From contig CP154956.1 of NCBI GenBank assembly GCA_039621445.1, positions 69,681,649-69,745,648 on the forward strand: 64,000 nt of DNA. The letters run 5' to 3'. This stretch comes from Euglena gracilis. Taxonomy: Eukaryota > Euglenida > Euglenophyceae > Euglenales. Shown here one piece after another: positions 8,040-19,842 of this stretch. The notes beneath the pieces are model-generated. The model did no database searches and was not told the origin of the DNA. It saw only the letters and a list, made by a program, of their open reading frames with translations. How positions within the stretch are numbered: position 1 is the first letter of the stretch; each line of letters begins with the position of its first letter. The translations under genes were made by a program, and so were the position numbers.

Positions 8040-11000
8040 CCCTCTGCCCCCTGCGGTCAAAGACCCGCCAAAGCCATTGCACCCGTCCTCCGGGCTGGGG
8101 GGGTTCCGGGACACTCCAGAACCAAAATTTTTCTTCTTTGTGCCGGAACGCTGTCAGCTCCTTAAACAATATTTTTGAAGGGTTTGATGGTTTTTTGGAC
8201 ACCAAGAATGAGGTGGGGCAGAGGTCTTGGAGTCTGAAGAGTTCATTTGGGGCTCTTAACGGAGGTGACTTTGTTGAGCACATGTTGCTGAGTACATTTT
8301 AACACAGAAGCAATAATTATTGCCCACATACAATTTAGATGGCATTTTATCCAGAGAGATTTTCTCACCAATTTTTATGGAAACCCCAAGAATTGCATCT
8401 GGGTTGACCTGGAACCTGGGTCCCAAATGCCTCGAGGCAGAAATGAGCAGGGAAAAATGAAATAAGAAGTGTGCTCGTGTGTGCCAGGATTTGACCCTCA
8501 ACTTTTTGCCCTTCTGAGATCGAACCCTGCCCCTCAAAATCCAAAAGAAATTGGGTTGGCCACCAAATTTGGTGCTTTTGAAGGGGCTTTTCATTTTGTT
8601 TTTGCCACACACCATTTTTTTTTTGAAGGGAGGTATTAAATTTTTCATTGTTTTCACCAGGCTATTGCCTAAAGGCCTTGGGGGGGTCCACTGGTTGGCC
8701 ATTTTGCTAGACACTGAAAAAAAAATGGACCAGCTAGACTCCCCCTCCCCCCCCTGGGGGAGGGTCCAGCAGGGCAGAACGGGAACGGGAAGGAAAGGGC
8801 AGGCCTGGTAGGGGGGGTCGACCCCCCCACCCACCAGAGCATTTTCACCAATTTGAGGGAAACAGGTATTTTGGCCAGAAAATTTTTGAAAAATGAACTT
8901 AAAATACACGATTTTTCGATGGAAAACCACATTTTTTTTCACCAAAAATCTCGAAAATTTCAGGTTTGAAAATTGGTAGTTTTTAGGAGGGGGGGTTAAA
9001 AAAAGCGAAAATGAAAAAATTGGACCAATTTTTGGCACAGTCACATTTTTGCTTCAAAAACATCTCAAAATCAAAATTTTCAGAAAATGTTGAAACTTTG
9101 GAAGATGTGAAAAGAAGGGGTTTTGGGGGGGGACCTCCAAATATGGGTTCCAAAATGGGCCCAAAATACACCCGGCGCCAAAGCACCCTACACCAGAACC
9201 CCCCTGCGGAAATTTTTTTCCCACAAGTTGACCCCCCCTACACCAGAACCCCTTACATAATTTTTTTTTCACCCCACACCCCTCCCCGGCAAGAAAAAGA
9301 AATAAAAAAATCATTTTTGGGAGTTTCTGTCCCCACCCCCACCCACAACTGTTTTTAATTTATTTTTGCACCCACACCCCCCACACAAATTCAAATTTTG
9401 TTTTTATTCTAACACCGACTGCATCCTCACAAACAAAACAAACAATTTTGCCTGACTTTCAGTTGTGTGTATCACCAAAAATTTTTGTGTATCATCATGG
9501 GCGGCGCATCTCGCACTTAAACTGATTTTTTTTGTTGATGTGCGCAATTGCTCACAGCGACATTTTGTACGAAACTGACAAGATATGACCCCAAAAACCC
9601 AAAAAAATGTAAGCAGGATGTGATGCAGGGGGGGGGGAATGCAACTTGCATAATTTGCATTTTTTTGCATAATCAGGTTTTCCAGAAATTTGCATATTTT
9701 TGCATATTTTTGCATTTTTTTGCATGAAATATTTTGCCCTGGAAAAAATTTTTGTAGTTGGTTGCCGTATGTTTGGATTTTTTTTGCATTTTTTGCATTT
9801 TTTACATAAAATATTTTGCCCTTGGAAAAAATTTTGTAGTTGGTTGGCATATGTTTGGATTTTTTTGCATTTTTTTTTGCGTTTTTTTTTGCATAAAATA
9901 TTTTGCCCTGGAAATTTTTTTTGATTTTAGGCAGCAAAGCTCTGTCATATTCCAGCTTTTTCTCAAGGTTTTCATGCAAGTTGCATTTTTTTGCATTTTT
10001 TTGCAATTTTTTTCATTTTTTTGCATTTTTTTGACTTGCATAATTTGAAGGGCCAAGTTGCATTTCCCCCCCCCCCTGTGTGATGTGGTGCCCCAGGACG
10101 CAGAGATGAAAGCAGGGAGTTTGGCAAATAGGGTGCCTAAGAGCAGGCATCACCACAGCATATAATATACACAACACGTGTTTAGAACCCTGCGATGGTT
10201 GTCTCATTAATTTAGGATATTGACTGAACGGTTTGATGATGTGTGCCCAAGCCTGAAGCAGGTAAATATGCAAATGGATTGTGTGCGCAAATGCGACCAC
10301 CAACCATTTGTGCAACTGTGAAAAGTGCAATGTGTGCCAGCTGAAATTGATGTGTTTGCAAAACTGTGCAAGTGGTTGGTTTGTGCAAATGCGAAAAAAG
10401 ACTTTTTGGTCGGTTTACGCATCTGCGCACACCAACCTCTTGTGCAACTGAAAACATGTACCATTTAGAGGGTGTGGCACCGCTGCAGTTTGGAAAGCTT
10501 TAAATGCGAGGTATTCTGTAGAATTTAAGCACGACTAAAACACCAGCCTGCGGGCCCGAATTTGGGCATCGGCAATAGAAGCTGTGAAAAATCGTTTCTT
10601 AGCCACTGAAACACCAAAATAAACAACATTTCCTGGTATTATTCTGAAAAACTGAGTATAGAAATGCCCTTCACCCAGACATTCATTTAGTGTGGTTCAC
10701 AAAGGACGTGTGAACCACAAATATTTTTTCTGGTGTCCACAGGTGAACCACAAAAAAAATTTGGTGTCCACAAATGAACCACAAATTTTTTTTTCGACAT
10801 CAACAAAAAGTTTTGTTGTATACAAAAATTGATTTAGAATAATCATAAAATTAAGTTTCACAACTGAAAGCGAATTGTTAGAAATGATCCACCACCACGC
10901 AACGTGTTGTGACATTGTGAGTCCTGTGCTGGGCCTACCCAGGGTCGAACTGGTACCAAAAAAAAGCGAAATCGCAAAAATGTCCAAAAATGCCAATTAT

Positions 11001-11754
11001 GGAGGAAAATTGCAAGCGCATTCTTTTTTTTCCCAGCACAAAAACCTTTGGATGCTGCTGAAATTGATTCCAATCTTCGGATCGTAATTCAACCAATCTC
11101 GGATATTTTGCCACGCGGGTCGAAACTTATGCCGATTTTTTTTTCGATATGGTAAAGGTATTATTTGGGTTTCCTTTGGAGAAGGGGAGCCTGCGGATGA
11201 GCTGGAAGAGCAACCTCCAAGTGGGGACTCGGACCCCGAGGATGTTGGGCAAGCATATTCAAAGAAGATTGCTTCATTGCTGTCGAAGAAAGAGATAATG
11301 ATGCAAATGTCAGCAGGAGGTGGGAAAGTGTTTTGATGTCAACATGTGAACCACAAATTTTTTTGGTGTCCACAGGTGAACCACGAAAAAAATCTTGGTG
11401 TCCACACACGAACCACAAAAATAATTTTGGTGTCCACAGTGAACCACAAAATGACAACCTTGGTGTATCACACAAAATGAATGTCTGGCTTCACCCCCAG
11501 TATTTTTTAATCCGAAAGTGAGGCACAGTACACTGGCTGAGAATAGATGTGTCTGCTGAATTAAAATCCCTTTGTTAATGGGGGAATAAAATGCAATACA
11601 CTGACATGCTTCAGTTGCCTTCTCAGATCTACCTTACAACACCACCACTTTGAGCACAACCAGGGTTTTTTTTTATTAAGACCGGGGCCCACAGGGAAGG
11701 TCCCGGGGGACCCACCCACTTTTGCCCGAAAATGGCCAAAAATGCTTAATTTAG
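8040..11754. repeat. Tandem unit copy 2
   Basis: It starts directly after the minisatellite at the position equivalent to 3648. Differences from copy 1: about 20 extra bases near 8116-8138, the CAGGGG insertion at 9626-10078, and a cluster of substitutions at about 10799-10851 found in this copy only. Confidence 0.85.
9626..10078. mobile_element. CAGGGG-ended DNA transposon, copy C in unit 2 (453 bp)
   Basis: The left end is CAGGGG (G-run) then AATGCAACTTG; the right end on the other strand is CAGGGG (G-run) then AAATGCAACTTG. Exact 7-bp TSDs, TGTGATG, lie at 9619-9625 and 10079-10085. Unit 1 carries the uninterrupted target with a single TGTGATG, which proves insertion. TTGCATTTTTTT is iterated at both ends on the same strand. 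No coding capacity is evident. Confidence 0.92.
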
Positions 11755-14700
11755 AATTGCATCTGGGTTGACCTGGAACCTGGGTCCCAAATGCCTCGAG
11801 GCAGAAATGAGCAGGGAAAAATGAAATAAGAAGTGTGCTCGTGTGTGCCAGGATTTGACCCTCAACTTTTTGCCCTTCTGAGATCGAACCCTGCCCCTCA
11901 AAATCCAAAAGAAATTGGGTTGGCCACCAAATTTGGTGCTTTTGAAGGGGCTTTTCATTTTGTTTTTGCCACACACCATTTTTTTTTTTGAAGGGAGGTA
12001 TTAAATTTTTCATTGTTTTCACCAGGCTATTGCCTAAAGGCCTTGGGGGGGGTCCACTGGTTGGCCATTTTGCTAGACACTGAAAAAAAAATGGACCAGC
12101 TAGACTCCCCCTCCCCCCCCTGGGGGAGGGTCCAGCAGGGCAGAACGGGAACGGGAAGGAAAGGGCAGGCCTGGTAGGGGGGGTCGACCCCCCCACCCAC
12201 CAGAGCATTTTCACCAATTTGAGGGAAACAGGTATTTTGGCCAGAAAATTTTTGAAAAATGAACTTAAAATACACGATTTTTCGATGGAAAACCACATTT
12301 TTTTTCACCAAAAATCTCGAAAATTTCAGGTTTGAAAATTGGTAGTTTTTAGGAGGGGGGGTTAAAAAAAGCGAAAATGAAAAAATTGGACCAATTTTTG
12401 GCACAGTCACATTTTTGCTTCAAAAACATCTCAAAATCAAAATTTTCAGAAAATGTTGAAACTTTGGAAGATGTGAAAAGAAGGGGTTTTGGGGGGGGAC
12501 CTCCAAATATGGGTTCCAAAATGGCACCCGGCGCCAAAGCACCCTACACCAGAACCCCCCTGCGGAAATTTTTTTCCCACACGTTGACCCCCCCTACACC
12601 AGAACCCCTTACATAATTTTTTTTTCACCCCACACCCCTCCCCGGCAAGAAAAAGAAATAAAAAAATCATTTTTGGGAGTTTCTGTCCCCACCCCCACCC
12701 ACAACCGGTTTTTATTTTTTTTTTCACCCACACCCCCCCCACAAATTCAAATTTTGTTTTTATTCTAACACCGACTGCATCCTCACAAACAAAACAAACA
12801 ATTTTGCCTGACTTTCAGTTGTGTGTATCACCAAAAATTTTTGTGTATCATCATGGGCGGCGCATCTCGCACTTAAACTGATTTTTTTTGTTGATGTGCG
12901 CAATTGCTCACAGCGACATTTTGTACGAAACTGACAAGATATGACCCCAAAAACCCAAAAAAATGTAAGCAGGATGTGATGCAGGGGGGGGGGAATGCAA
13001 CTTGCATAATTTGCATTTTTTTGCATAATCAGGTTTTCCAGAAATTTGCATATTTTTGCATTTTTTTGCATTTTTTTGCATGAAATATTTTGCCCTGGAA
13101 AAAATTTTTGTAGTTGGTTGCCGTATGTTTGGATTTTTTTTGCATTTTTTGCATTTTTTACATAAAATATTTTGCCCTTGGAAAAAATTTTGTAGTTGGT
13201 TGGCATATGTTTGGATTTTTTTGCATTTTTTTTTGCGTTTTTTTTTGCATAAAATATTTTGCCCTGGAAATTTTTTTTGATTTTAGGCAGCAAAGCTCTG
13301 TCATATTCCAGCTTTTTCTCAAGGTTTTCATGCAAGTTGCATATTTTTGCATTTTTTTTGCAATTTTTTTCATTTTTTTGCATTTTTTTGACTTGCATAA
13401 TTTGAAGGGCCAAGTTGCATTTCCCCCCCCCCCTGTGTGATGTGGTGCCCCAGGACGCAGAGATGAAAGCAGGGAGTTTGGCAAATAGGGTGCCTAAGAG
13501 CAGGCATCACCACAGCATATAATATACACAACACGTGTTTAGAACCCTGCGATGGTTGTCTCATTAATTTAGGATATTGACTGAACGGTTTGATGATGTG
13601 TGCCCAAGCCTGAAGCAGGTAAATATGCAAATGGATTGTGTGCGCAAATGCGACCACCAACCATTTGTGCAACTGTGAAAAGTGCAATGTGTGCCAGCTG
13701 AAATTGATGTGTTTGCAAAACTGTGCAAGTGGTTGGTTTGTGCAAATGCGAAAAAAGACTTTTTGGTCGGTTTACGCATCTGCGCACACCAACCTCTTGT
13801 GCAACTGAAAACATGTACCATTTAGAGGGTGTGGCACCGCTGCAGTTTGGAAAGCTTTAAATGCGAGGTATTCTGTAGAATTTAAGCACGACTAAAACAC
13901 CAGCCTGCGGGCCCGAATTTGGGCATCGGCAATAGAAGCTGTGAAAAATCGTTTCTTAGCCACTGAACACCACCAAATAAACAACATTTCCTGGTATTAT
14001 TCTGAAAAACTGAGTATAGAAATGCCCTTCACCCAGACATTCATTTAGTGTGGTTCACAAAGGACGTGTGAACCACAAATATTTTTTCTGGTGTCCACAG
14101 GTGAACCACAAAAAAAATTTGGTGTCCACAAATGAACCACAAATTTTTTTTTCGACATCCACAAAAAGTTTTGTTGCCCACAAAACTTGATTGAGAATAA
14201 TCAAAAAAATTAAGTTTCACAACTGAAAGCGAATTGTTAGAAATGATCCACCACCACGCAACGTGTTGTGACATTGTGAGTCCTGTGCTGGGCCTACCCA
14301 GGGTCGAACTGGTACCAAAAAAAAGCGAAATCGCAAAAATGTCCAAAAATGCCAATTATGGAGGAAAATTGCAAGCGCATTCTTTTTTTTCCCAGCACAA
14401 AAACCTTTGGATGCTGCTGAAATTGATTCCAATCTTCGGATCGTAATTCAACCAATCTCGGATATTTTGCCACGCGGGTCGAAACTTATGCCGATTTTTT
14501 TTTCGATATGGTAAAGGTATTATTTGGGTTTCCTTTGGAGAAGGGGAGCCTGCGGATGAGCTGGAAGAGCAACCTCCAAGTGGGGACTCGGACCCCGAGG
14601 ATGTTGGGCAAGCATATTCAAAGAAGATTGCTTCATTGCTGTCGAAGAAAGAGATAATGATGCAAATGTCAGCAGGAGGTGGGAAAGTGTTTTGATGTCA

Positions 14701-15112
14701 ACATGTGAACCACAAATTTTTTTGGTGTCCACAGGTGAACCACGAAAAAAATCTTGGTGTCCACACACGAACCACAAAAATAATTTTGGTGTCCACAGTG
14801 AACCACAAAATGACAACCTTGGTGTATCACACAAAATGAATGTCTGGCTTCACCCCCAGTATTTTTTAATCCGAAAGTGAGGCACAGTACACTGGCTGAG
14901 AATAGATGTGTCTGCTGAATTAAAATCCCTTTGTTAATGGGGGAATAAAATGCAATACACTGACATGCTTCAGTTGCCTTCTCAGATCTACCTTACAACA
15001 CCACCACTTTGAGCACAACCAGGGTTTTTTTTTTTAAGACCGGGGCCCACAGGGAAGGTCCCGGGGGACCCACCCACTTTTGCCCGAAAATGGCCAAAAA
15101 TGCTTAATTTAG
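11755..15112. repeat. Tandem unit copy 3
   Basis: It joins copy 2 at TTTAG/AATTGC and is nearly identical to copy 2. A 12-base deletion near 12525 (the CCCAAAATACACC phrase of other copies is reduced to GCACCC) is shared with copy 4 but not with copies 1 and 2, so copies 3 and 4 are closest relatives. Confidence 0.85.
12982..13435. mobile_element. CAGGGG-ended DNA transposon, copy C in unit 3
   Basis: It has the same termini and TGTGATG duplication as the unit 2 copy and was carried along by the tandem duplication. It differs mainly in run lengths. Confidence 0.88.
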
Positions 15113-16622
15113 AATTGCATCTGGGTTGACCTGGAACCTGGGTCCCAAATGCCTCGAGGCAGAAATGAGCAGGGAAAAATGAAATAAGAAGTGTGCTCGT
15201 GTGTGCCAGGATTTGACCCTCAACTTTTTGCCCTTCTGAGATCGAACCCTGCCCCTCAAAATCCAAAAGAAATTGGGTTGGCCACCAAATTTGGTGCTTT
15301 TGAAGGGGCTTTTCATTTTGTTTTTGCCACACACCATTTTTTTTTTTGAAGGGAGGTATTAAATTTTTCATTGTTTTCACCAGGCTATTGCCTAAAGGCC
15401 TTGGGGGGGTCCACTGGTTGGCCATTTTGCTAGACACTGAAGAAGAAAGGGACCAGCTAGACTCCCCCTTCTCCACCTGGGGGAGGGTCCAGCAGGGCAG
15501 AACGGGAACGGGAAGGAAAGGGCAGGCCTGGTAGGGGGGGTCGACCCCCCCACCCACCAGAGCATTTTCACCAATTTGAGGGAAACAGGTATTTTGGCCA
15601 GAAAATTTTTGAAAAATGAACTTAAAATACACGATTTTTCGATGGAAAACCACATTTTTTTTCACCAAAAATCTCGAAAATTTCAGGTTTGAAAATTGGT
15701 AGTTTTTAGGAGGGGGGGTTAAAAAAAGCGAAAATGAAAAAATTGGACCAATTTTTGGCACAGTCACATTTTTGCTTCAAAAACATCTCAAAATCAAAAT
15801 TTTCAGAAAATGTTGAAACTTTGGAAGATGTGAAAAGAAGGGGTTTTGGGGGGGGACCTCCAAATATGGGTTCCAAAATGGCACCCGGCGCCAAAGCACC
15901 CTACACCAGAACCCCCCTGCGGAAATTTTTTTCCCACACGTTGACCCCCCCTACACCAGAACCCCTTACATAATTTTTTTTTCACCCCACACCCCTCCCC
16001 GGCAAGAAAAAGAAATAAAAAAATCATTTTTGGGAGTTTCTGTCCCCACCCCCACCCACAACTGTTTTTAATTTATTTTTGCACCCACACCCCCCACACA
16101 AATTCAAATTTTGTTTTTATTCTAACACCGACTGCATCCTCACAAACAAAACAAACAATTTTGCCTGACTTTCAGTTGTGTGTATCACCAAAAATTTTTG
16201 TGTATCATCATAGGCGGCGCATCTCGCACTTAAACTGATTTTTTTTTGTTGATGTGCGCAATTGCTCACAGCGACATTTTGTACGAAACTGACAAGATAT
16301 GACCCCAAAAACCCAAAAAAATGTAAGCAGGATGTGATGCAGGGGGGGGGGAATGCAACTTGCATAATTTGCATTTTTTTTGCATAATCAGGTTTTCCAG
16401 AAATTTGCATATTTTTGCATTTTTTTGCATTTTTTGCATTTTTTACATAAAATATTTTGCCCTTGGAAAAAATTTTGTAGTTGGTTGGCATATGTTTGGA
16501 TTTTTTTGCATTTTTTTTGCGTTTTTTTGCATAAAATATTTTGCCCTGGAAATTTTTTTTGATTTTAGGCAGCAAAGCTCTGTCATATTCCAGCTTTTTC
16601 TCAAGGTTTTCATGCAAGTTGC

Positions 16623-16661
<39 letters not shown>

Positions 16662-18472
16662 ATTTTTTTGACTTGCATAATTTGAAGGGCCAAGTTGCAT
16701 TTCCCCCCCCCTGTGTGATGTGGTGCCCCAGGACGCAGAGATGAAAGCAGGGAGTTTGGCAAATAGGGTGCCTAAGAGCAGGCATCACCACAGCATATAA
16801 TATACACAACACGTGTTTAGAACCCTGCGATGGTTGTCTCATTAATTTAGGATATTGACTGAACGGTTTGATGATGTGTGCCCAAGCCTGAAGCAGGTAA
16901 ATATGCAAATGGATTGTGTGCGCAAATGCGACCACCAACCATTTGTGCAACTGTGAAAAGTGCAATGTGTGCCAGCTGAAATTGATGTGTTTGCAAAACT
17001 GTGCAAGTGGTTGGTTTGTGCAAATGCGAAAAAAGACTTTTTGGTCGGTTTACGCATCTGCGCACACCAACCTCTTGTGCAACTGAAAACATGTACCATT
17101 TAGAGGGTGTGGCACCGCTGCAGTTTGGAAAGCTTTAAATGCGAGGTATTCTGTAGAATTTAAGCACGACTAAAACACCAGCCTGCGGGCCCGAATTTGG
17201 GCATCGGCAATAGAAGCTGTGAAAAATCGTTTCTTAGCCACTGAAACACCAAAATAAACAACATTTCCTGGTATTATTCTGAAAAACTGAGTATAGAAAT
17301 GCCCTTCACCCAGACATTCATTTAGTGTGGTTCACAAAGGACGTGTGAACCACAAATATTTTTTCTGGTGTCCACAGGTGAACCACAAAAAAAATTTGGT
17401 GTCCACAAATGAACCACAAATTTTTTTTCGACATCCACAAAAGTTTTTTGTTGCCCACAAAACTTGATTGAGAATAATCAAAAAAATTAAGTTTCACAAC
17501 TGAAAGCGAATTGTTAGAAATGATCCACCACCACGCAACGTGTTGTGACATTGTGAGTCCTGTGCTGGGCCTACCCAGGGTCGAACTGGTACCAAAAAAA
17601 AGCGAAATCGCAAAAATGTCCAAAAATGCCAATTATGGAGGAAAATTGCAAGCGCATTCTTTTTTTTCCCAGCACAAAAACCTTTGGATGCTGCTGAAAT
17701 TGATTCCAATCTTCGGATCGTAATTCAACCAATCTCGGATATTTTGCCACGCGGGTCGAAACTTATGCCGATTTTTTTTTCGATATGGTAAAGGTATTAT
17801 TTGGGTTTCCTTTGGAGAAGGGGAGCCTGCGGATGAGCTGGAAGAGCAACCTCCAAGTGGGGACTCGGACCCCGAGGATGTTGGGCAAGCATATTCAAAG
17901 AAGATTGCTTCATTGCTGTCGAAGAAAGAGATAATGATGCAAATGTCAGCAGGAGGTGGGAAAGTGTTTTGATGTCAACATGTGAACCACAAATTTTTTT
18001 GGTGTCCACAGGTGAACCACGAAAAAAATCTTGGTGTCCACACACGAACCACAAAAATAATTTTGGTGTCCACAGTGAACCACAAAATGACAACCTTGGT
18101 GTATCACACAAAATGAATGTCTGGCTTCACCCCCAGTATTTTTTAATCCGAAAGTGAGGCACAGTACACTGGCTGAGAATAGATGTGTCTGCTGAATTAA
18201 AATCCCTTTGTTAATGGGGGAATAAAATGCAATACACTGACATGCTTCAGTTGCCTTCTCAGATCTACCTTACAACACCACCACTTTGAGCACAACCAGG
18301 GTTTTTTTTTTTAAGACCGGGGCCCACAGGGAAGGTCCCGGGGGACCCACCCACTTTTGCCCGAAAATGGCCAAAAATGCTTAATTTAGCACCTTTTCCA
18401 AAAATTTTCGGCGCCTTTGGCGCCGAAAAAGATATACCCACCAGCCCCAACCCCTCCCAGGGGGGGAAGGGG
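15113..18472. repeat. Tandem unit copy 4
   Basis: It shares the 12-base deletion of copy 3. Near 15440-15478 an A-run and a C-run found in the other copies are replaced by interrupted sequence (GAAGAAAGGG and TTCTCCACC). Unlike copies 2 and 3 it retains the complete foldback element at its right end. Confidence 0.85.
16340..16713. mobile_element. CAGGGG-ended DNA transposon, copy C in unit 4, internally shortened (374 bp)
   Basis: Termini and TGTGATG flanks match the other copies. The interior has lost one internal repeat and contains an uninterrupted T-run of almost 40 at about 16625-16660, where units 2 and 3 have T-runs broken by GCA. This could be real slippage or an assembly artefact. 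Confidence 0.85.
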
Positions 18473-18519
18473 TCCAAGGGACCCCCCCCCAGGGGAGGGG
18501 GTCCAAGACAAAACCCCTC
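18297..18519. mobile_element. CAGGG-T-run foldback element (223 bp)
   Basis: The left terminus is CAGGG, a T-run, AAGACC; the right is GGTCCAAGACAAAACCCCTC. Flanks AGCACAAC (18289-18296) and TGCACAAC (18520-18527) match at 7 of 8. A perfect 11-bp hairpin with a TTT loop lies at 18405-18429, about 9 bp from the geometric centre. Relatives are at 33665, 36780 and 39426. Confidence 0.75.
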
Positions 18520-18802
18520 TGCACAACACCTCCGCAACCTGCTCTCCTCCTGTTTTCATTCTTCTCTAGTCTCAGAAGCCCCTGTTGCCAAGGCTTCAAA
18601 ATGAAAACAAATTTTGGTTGGTGCCGACAATTGTGAAAAGCAACCATTTTGATGGTTGATGTGCACATTTGCACATGCCAACCGCCCAGCAGCGTTCAAC
18701 AGAGGGGGTCCAGCACCACACGAATACATGGGAGGTAAATATCACAATGTTGTCACATTCATTTTCCAGCTCCAAACACTGTCTTGGTTGGTTTTAGAAT
18801 GG

Positions 18803-18853
18803 TCGGTGTGCGCAAATGCGCACATCGTCCATGTGCGCATTTGCGCACACCGA
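18803..18853. repeat. Perfect 23-bp inverted repeat with a 5-nt loop
   Basis: TCGGTGTGCGCAAATGCGCA plus CAT, loop CGTCC, then its exact complement. Related single motifs (GTGCGCAAATGCG, GTGCAAATGCG) occur in each tandem unit around 5447-5600, so this looks like a foldback relic of that repeat family. Confidence 0.8.
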
Positions 18854-19383
18854 CATCATTTATGCTGTTGTGTGGGTGTCACGGAGTTTTAAACACCAGT
18901 GGAGCATTGATGGACAACTTGCCACCGAAGGAAATTGGTGGCAGTCCTCCTGTGTTCTGTATCCCCCTCATCAACCCCTGGCAGCGGCCAAATTCTCGAA
19001 CAGCCCATTGTTTATGTGGCATGTGCACTTCCACTCCTTTCGTAGCCAACGTCAAAAACCTCAACAACCTGCTGCAAAACTTCAGAAAGCAAGCAAAGGG
19101 GTGGGCCTGCCACCCCACCTCCAGAGCACCAGCTAGGCTGGCAGTTGTCACACAGGGAATGGGGGGTGGCAAATTTCAGTGATTTTTCACTTTGGGGGGG
19201 GGGCAGGTCCTGGGGTTTTCGTGGCATTCTGCATCAAAAAAAAACAGCAAAAAGCACGTAATTCCCAGGAGAGCTGGTGCCAAAATCGCACGTGCTGCCT
19301 CTCGCTCTCACCCCTTGTAACGCCGGTGCTCAAATCGGTTTTTGGTCGGTTTGTGAAAAAGCACAAATCGACCAAAAAAAGGT
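18854..19383. other. Unique-looking sequence, no gene assigned
   Basis: Open stretches exist on both strands (for example about 18900-19180 plus), but I see no recognisable domain or convincing splice boundaries. A weak inverted pair (GGTCGGTTTGTG / CACAAATCGACC) lies at 19346-19373. Confidence 0.35.
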
Positions 19384-19540
19384 TTAAGTGCGAGATGCGC
19401 CGCCCAAGATCATGTGTATCACATCAAAAAAATTTGTGTATCACCTGTGTATCACCAAATAAATGTGTATCATATGTGCATCATTGAAAAAAATTGTGTA
19501 TCACCTGTGTATCATTTTGTGTATCACCAAAAAATTACTG
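19384..19540 (+). repeat. GTGTATCA array next to a conserved 23-bp block
   Basis: TTTAAGTGCGAGATGCGCCG leads into about eight GTGTATCA or GTGCATCA motifs spaced 10-25 bp apart. The same block with two motifs is present, inverted, in every tandem unit (5082-5150 and equivalents). Confidence 0.6.
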
Positions 19541-19842
19541 AAAATTGGGGGGGAAATCTTCTTTTCTCACAAAACTGACGCAGCATGGACCATCAAAAAA
19601 AACGCGACAGTTTAAATTGATGGGAAATTGCATCTCCTCCCTCTGGAGTGGTGGCCGAGTTTTGTTTCAAGTTTCATGCACGTGTTCTCGCTTCTCAGGG
19701 AGAAGTATTCACATGGAAGGTTCATGCACATCTCCATGGTCGCGCAATTGCCGCCCTCTCCCCCTGTCTTCTGACCTGGTGTTGCATGTTGAGCTTCTGC
19801 CTGGGTGCTGGCTACAGTCTCTCAATTCAACCAAATTAATCT

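Larger units (their letters stand above)
3648..18472. repeat. Tandem array: four direct copies of a ~3.36-kb unit
   Basis: Shared landmarks recur in fixed order. AATTGCATCT is at 3983, 8391, 11755 and 15113, so copies 2 to 3 and 3 to 4 are 3364 and 3358 bp apart. The larger first interval (4408 bp) includes the minisatellite at 7002-8039. At the internal junctions a TTTAG from the end of one unit meets AATTGCATC from about 340 bp inside the next, so copies 3 and 4 lack the first ~350 bp of copies 1 and 2. By eye the copies are almost identical apart from runs and the events listed separately, which implies recent duplication or homogenisation. Confidence 0.9.

Noticed and set aside
6913-8283. 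A 456-codon minus-strand open frame of Ala-Leu-Phe-Cys-Val-Leu-Ile heptads, and open frames in other phases of the same region
   Set aside because: The 21-bp repeat period keeps several frames open at once on both strands. The frame runs into unrelated unit 2 sequence, and nothing favours one frame as coding.
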